Assembly (NCBI GenBank): GCA_945947925.1
Contig: CAMEZU010000119.1
Span: 1 to 5,962, forward strand
Reading direction: 5' to 3'
Source: an uncultured Verrucomicrobiota bacterium
Lineage (GTDB): Bacteria > Verrucomicrobiota > Kiritimatiellia > RFP12 > UBA1067
DNA length: 5,962 nucleotides
The notes below the pieces were generated by a model, which did no database searches, was not told where the DNA came from, and worked only from the letters and a program-made list of their open reading frames with translations. This document shows positions 5,089 to 5,962 of this stretch, one piece after another (the stretch's first letter is position 1; every line of letters starts with the position of its first letter). The translations under genes and the position numbers were made by a program.

Positions 5089-5852
5089 AGCGCATTCTGA
5101 TTGCGGAAGACGACGTAGATATACGGCAGGCTCTCGTTGACCTCTTGGAGGGTGAGGGCTATGGCGTGACTGCGGTTGGCGACGGGGAGAAGGCGATCGA
5201 CGCCTGGCGCACGGCGAAGGAGCCGTTTGACCTGTTGCTCTTGGACGTGATGATGCCGGAGAAGTCGGGCTACGACGTCTGCCGGACGGTGCGGGCGGCT
5301 GGCAGCTCGGTGGCGGTTCTGATGCTCTCGGCGAAAGGTGCGGAAATCGACAAAGTGGTCGGATTGGAACTTGGCGCCGACGATTATGTGACGAAGCCGT
5401 TTGGCGTCCGTGAACTCCTCGCGCGCATCGCGGCGGCGCTTCGGCGTTCGGCGCCGCAGAAGACGTCTGATCTGGCGGCGGATGACTTTGACTTTGCATG
5501 CGCGGCGGTGTCTGTCAAGCGTTACTGCCTGCAAGGTGCGAAGGGATCCGAACCGATCACGGACATTGAGATGAAGCTGATGCGCGCGTTCGCGGCGCAT
5601 CGGGACGAAGTTCTCTCCCGTGACGCGCTATTGAATGCCGTCTGGGGGCAGGACTACTTCGGCACGACGCGCACGCTTGATCAGCACGTGGCCAATCTGC
5701 GGCGCAAGCTGGAGAAAGTCGGCGGCAAGTCGCAATCGATCGGCACGGTGCACGGTGTTGGTTATCGGTACAATCCCGGGGACGCGTCAACTGGGATCCC
5801 GAGAGGGTTCACGGTCCCATCCCCAAGAGAAGCGCTGCCCAAGAACTTTTGA
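5085..5852 (+). CDS. OmpR/PhoB-family response regulator
   Basis: This is a 255-residue DNA-binding regulator. The receiver domain is about 1-120: acidic pocket E8, D9, D10; phosphoacceptor D54 in LLLDVMMPEKSG; switch residue S82; and K104 in YVTKPF. The winged-helix effector domain is about 133-230, with the typical helix-loop signature TRTLDQHVANLRRKLE (195-210) and the wing hairpin GTVHGVGYRY (220-229). All functional residues are present. The start ATG overlaps the kinase TGA by 4 bp and has a GGAG, so kinase and regulator are a cognate pair. Proteins of this type bind direct repeats with 11-bp spacing, which is what lies at 522-560 before the operon, so autoregulation is likely. One oddity: family members usually end just after GYRY, but this protein continues for about 25 Pro/Gly/Ser-rich residues into a palindrome that supplies the stop codon. 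The tail looks non-domain and possibly acquired. Confidence 0.96.
   Translation: MKRILIAEDDVDIRQALVDLLEGEGYGVTAVGDGEKAIDAWRTAKEPFDLLLLDVMMPEKSGYDVCRTVRAAGSSVAVLMLSAKGAEIDKVVGLELGADDYVTKPFGVRELLARIAAALRRSAPQKTSDLAADDFDFACAAVSVKRYCLQGAKGSEPITDIEMKLMRAFAAHRDEVLSRDALLNAVWGQDYFGTTRTLDQHVANLRRKLEKVGGKSQSIGTVHGVGYRYNPGDASTGIPRGFTVPSPREALPKNF
5795..5810 (+). repeat. small GNRA-capped hairpin within the regulator's tail codons
   Basis: GATCCCGAGAGGGTTC can pair as GA/TC and CCC/GGG, with one T-T mismatch, around a GAGA loop (a GNRA tetraloop). A competing outer pairing is TGGGA (5792-5796) with TCCCA (5815-5819). It lies in the non-conserved tail of the regulator gene, just upstream of the large palindrome. 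It may be part of the same 3'-end structure or chance. Confidence 0.25.
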
Positions 5853-5871
5853 TGCCGCATCAAAAGTTCTT
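5841..5871. repeat. 31-bp perfect palindrome at the end of the operon, possible transcription terminator
   Basis: AAGAACTTTTGATGC (5841-5855) and GCATCAAAAGTTCTT (5857-5871) are exact reverse complements around a single central C. The RNA would form a stem of about 13-15 bp. The regulator's TGA (5850-5852) lies in the left arm. It is the obvious candidate for the operon's 3' hairpin, but it is AT-rich in the arms and is followed by CCGATGCC rather than a T-tract, so it is not a canonical intrinsic terminator in either direction. Other possibilities are a mRNA 3'-end stabiliser, a dispersed palindromic repeat, or a dimeric protein-binding site. Confidence 0.7.
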
Positions 5872-5945
5872 CCGATGCCAGGTCAAATCTGATTCCGAAA
5901 AGAACACTCTCAAATTCCACTCTTCTCCCAAGCCATTTTCACAGT

Positions 5946-5960
5946 CGTGGATAATCCACA
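5946..5960. promoter_or_regulatory. two overlapping, opposed DnaA-box-like nonamers
   Basis: GTGGATAATCCAC (5947-5959) is a 13-bp palindrome. On the minus strand 5946-5954 reads TTATCCACG, and on the plus strand 5952-5960 reads TAATCCACA. Each differs by one base from the TTATCCACA DnaA box. Two boxes at the very edge could open a replication-origin or DnaA-regulated region, but single boxes also occur by chance and the rest lies outside the window. Confidence 0.3.
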
Positions 5961-5962
5961 GG

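Noticed and set aside
3595..5852. Naming the two-component genes phoR and phoB
   Set aside because: The domain types and operator fit the PhoR/PhoB class, but no phosphate-transport or phoU gene is present and the kinase's external sensor domain is unlike E. coli PhoR. The functional name is not supported.

Overview
This window holds one compact four-gene transcription unit on the + strand (about 520 to 5871), flanked by two short non-coding stretches. The tail of an unidentified upstream gene lies at the left edge. The genes are, in order: a secreted DUF4139/MuiA-like protein, a secreted von Willebrand factor A (VWA) domain protein, a membrane sensor histidine kinase and an OmpR/PhoB-type response regulator. 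They are separated by 18 bp, then a 4-bp overlap (GTGA), then another 4-bp overlap (ATGA), so they are almost certainly co-transcribed and partly translationally coupled.

The DNA is GC-rich with strongly GC-biased third codon positions. Signal peptides and a two-membrane-segment kinase point to a bacterium that exports the first two products, probably a diderm. The pairing of DUF4139 and VWA proteins with a two-component system suggests to me a Verrucomicrobiota/Kiritimatiellota-type or other PVC-group bacterium. This is a low-confidence guess, because no taxonomic marker gene is present.

Region by region: 1-87 is the end of an upstream gene. 88-520 has no long gene. It carries a cluster of G-runs, a 10-bp direct repeat, a small inverted repeat and a 36-codon ORF with coding-like third-position bias. 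522-560 carries four hexamers of the TTGACA/TTTACA/ATGACA type in exact 11-bp register, followed by a TAATAT -10-like element. This is the classic architecture of a PhoB/OmpR-family operator-promoter. 641-5852 is the operon. 5841-5871 is a perfect 31-bp palindrome (15-bp arms around one central base) that contains the stop codon of the regulator gene. 5946-5960 holds two overlapping, opposed DnaA-box-like nonamers at the window edge.

Working model (inference): the kinase senses an envelope or periplasmic condition directly through its roughly 220-residue extracytoplasmic domain and phosphorylates the regulator. The regulator binds the 11-bp-phased repeats and activates the whole operon, including the two exported proteins and itself. 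The exported DUF4139 and VWA proteins would then be both the output of the system and possible partners of the sensor. The operator-regulator match and this gene combination are the most interesting parts of the window.
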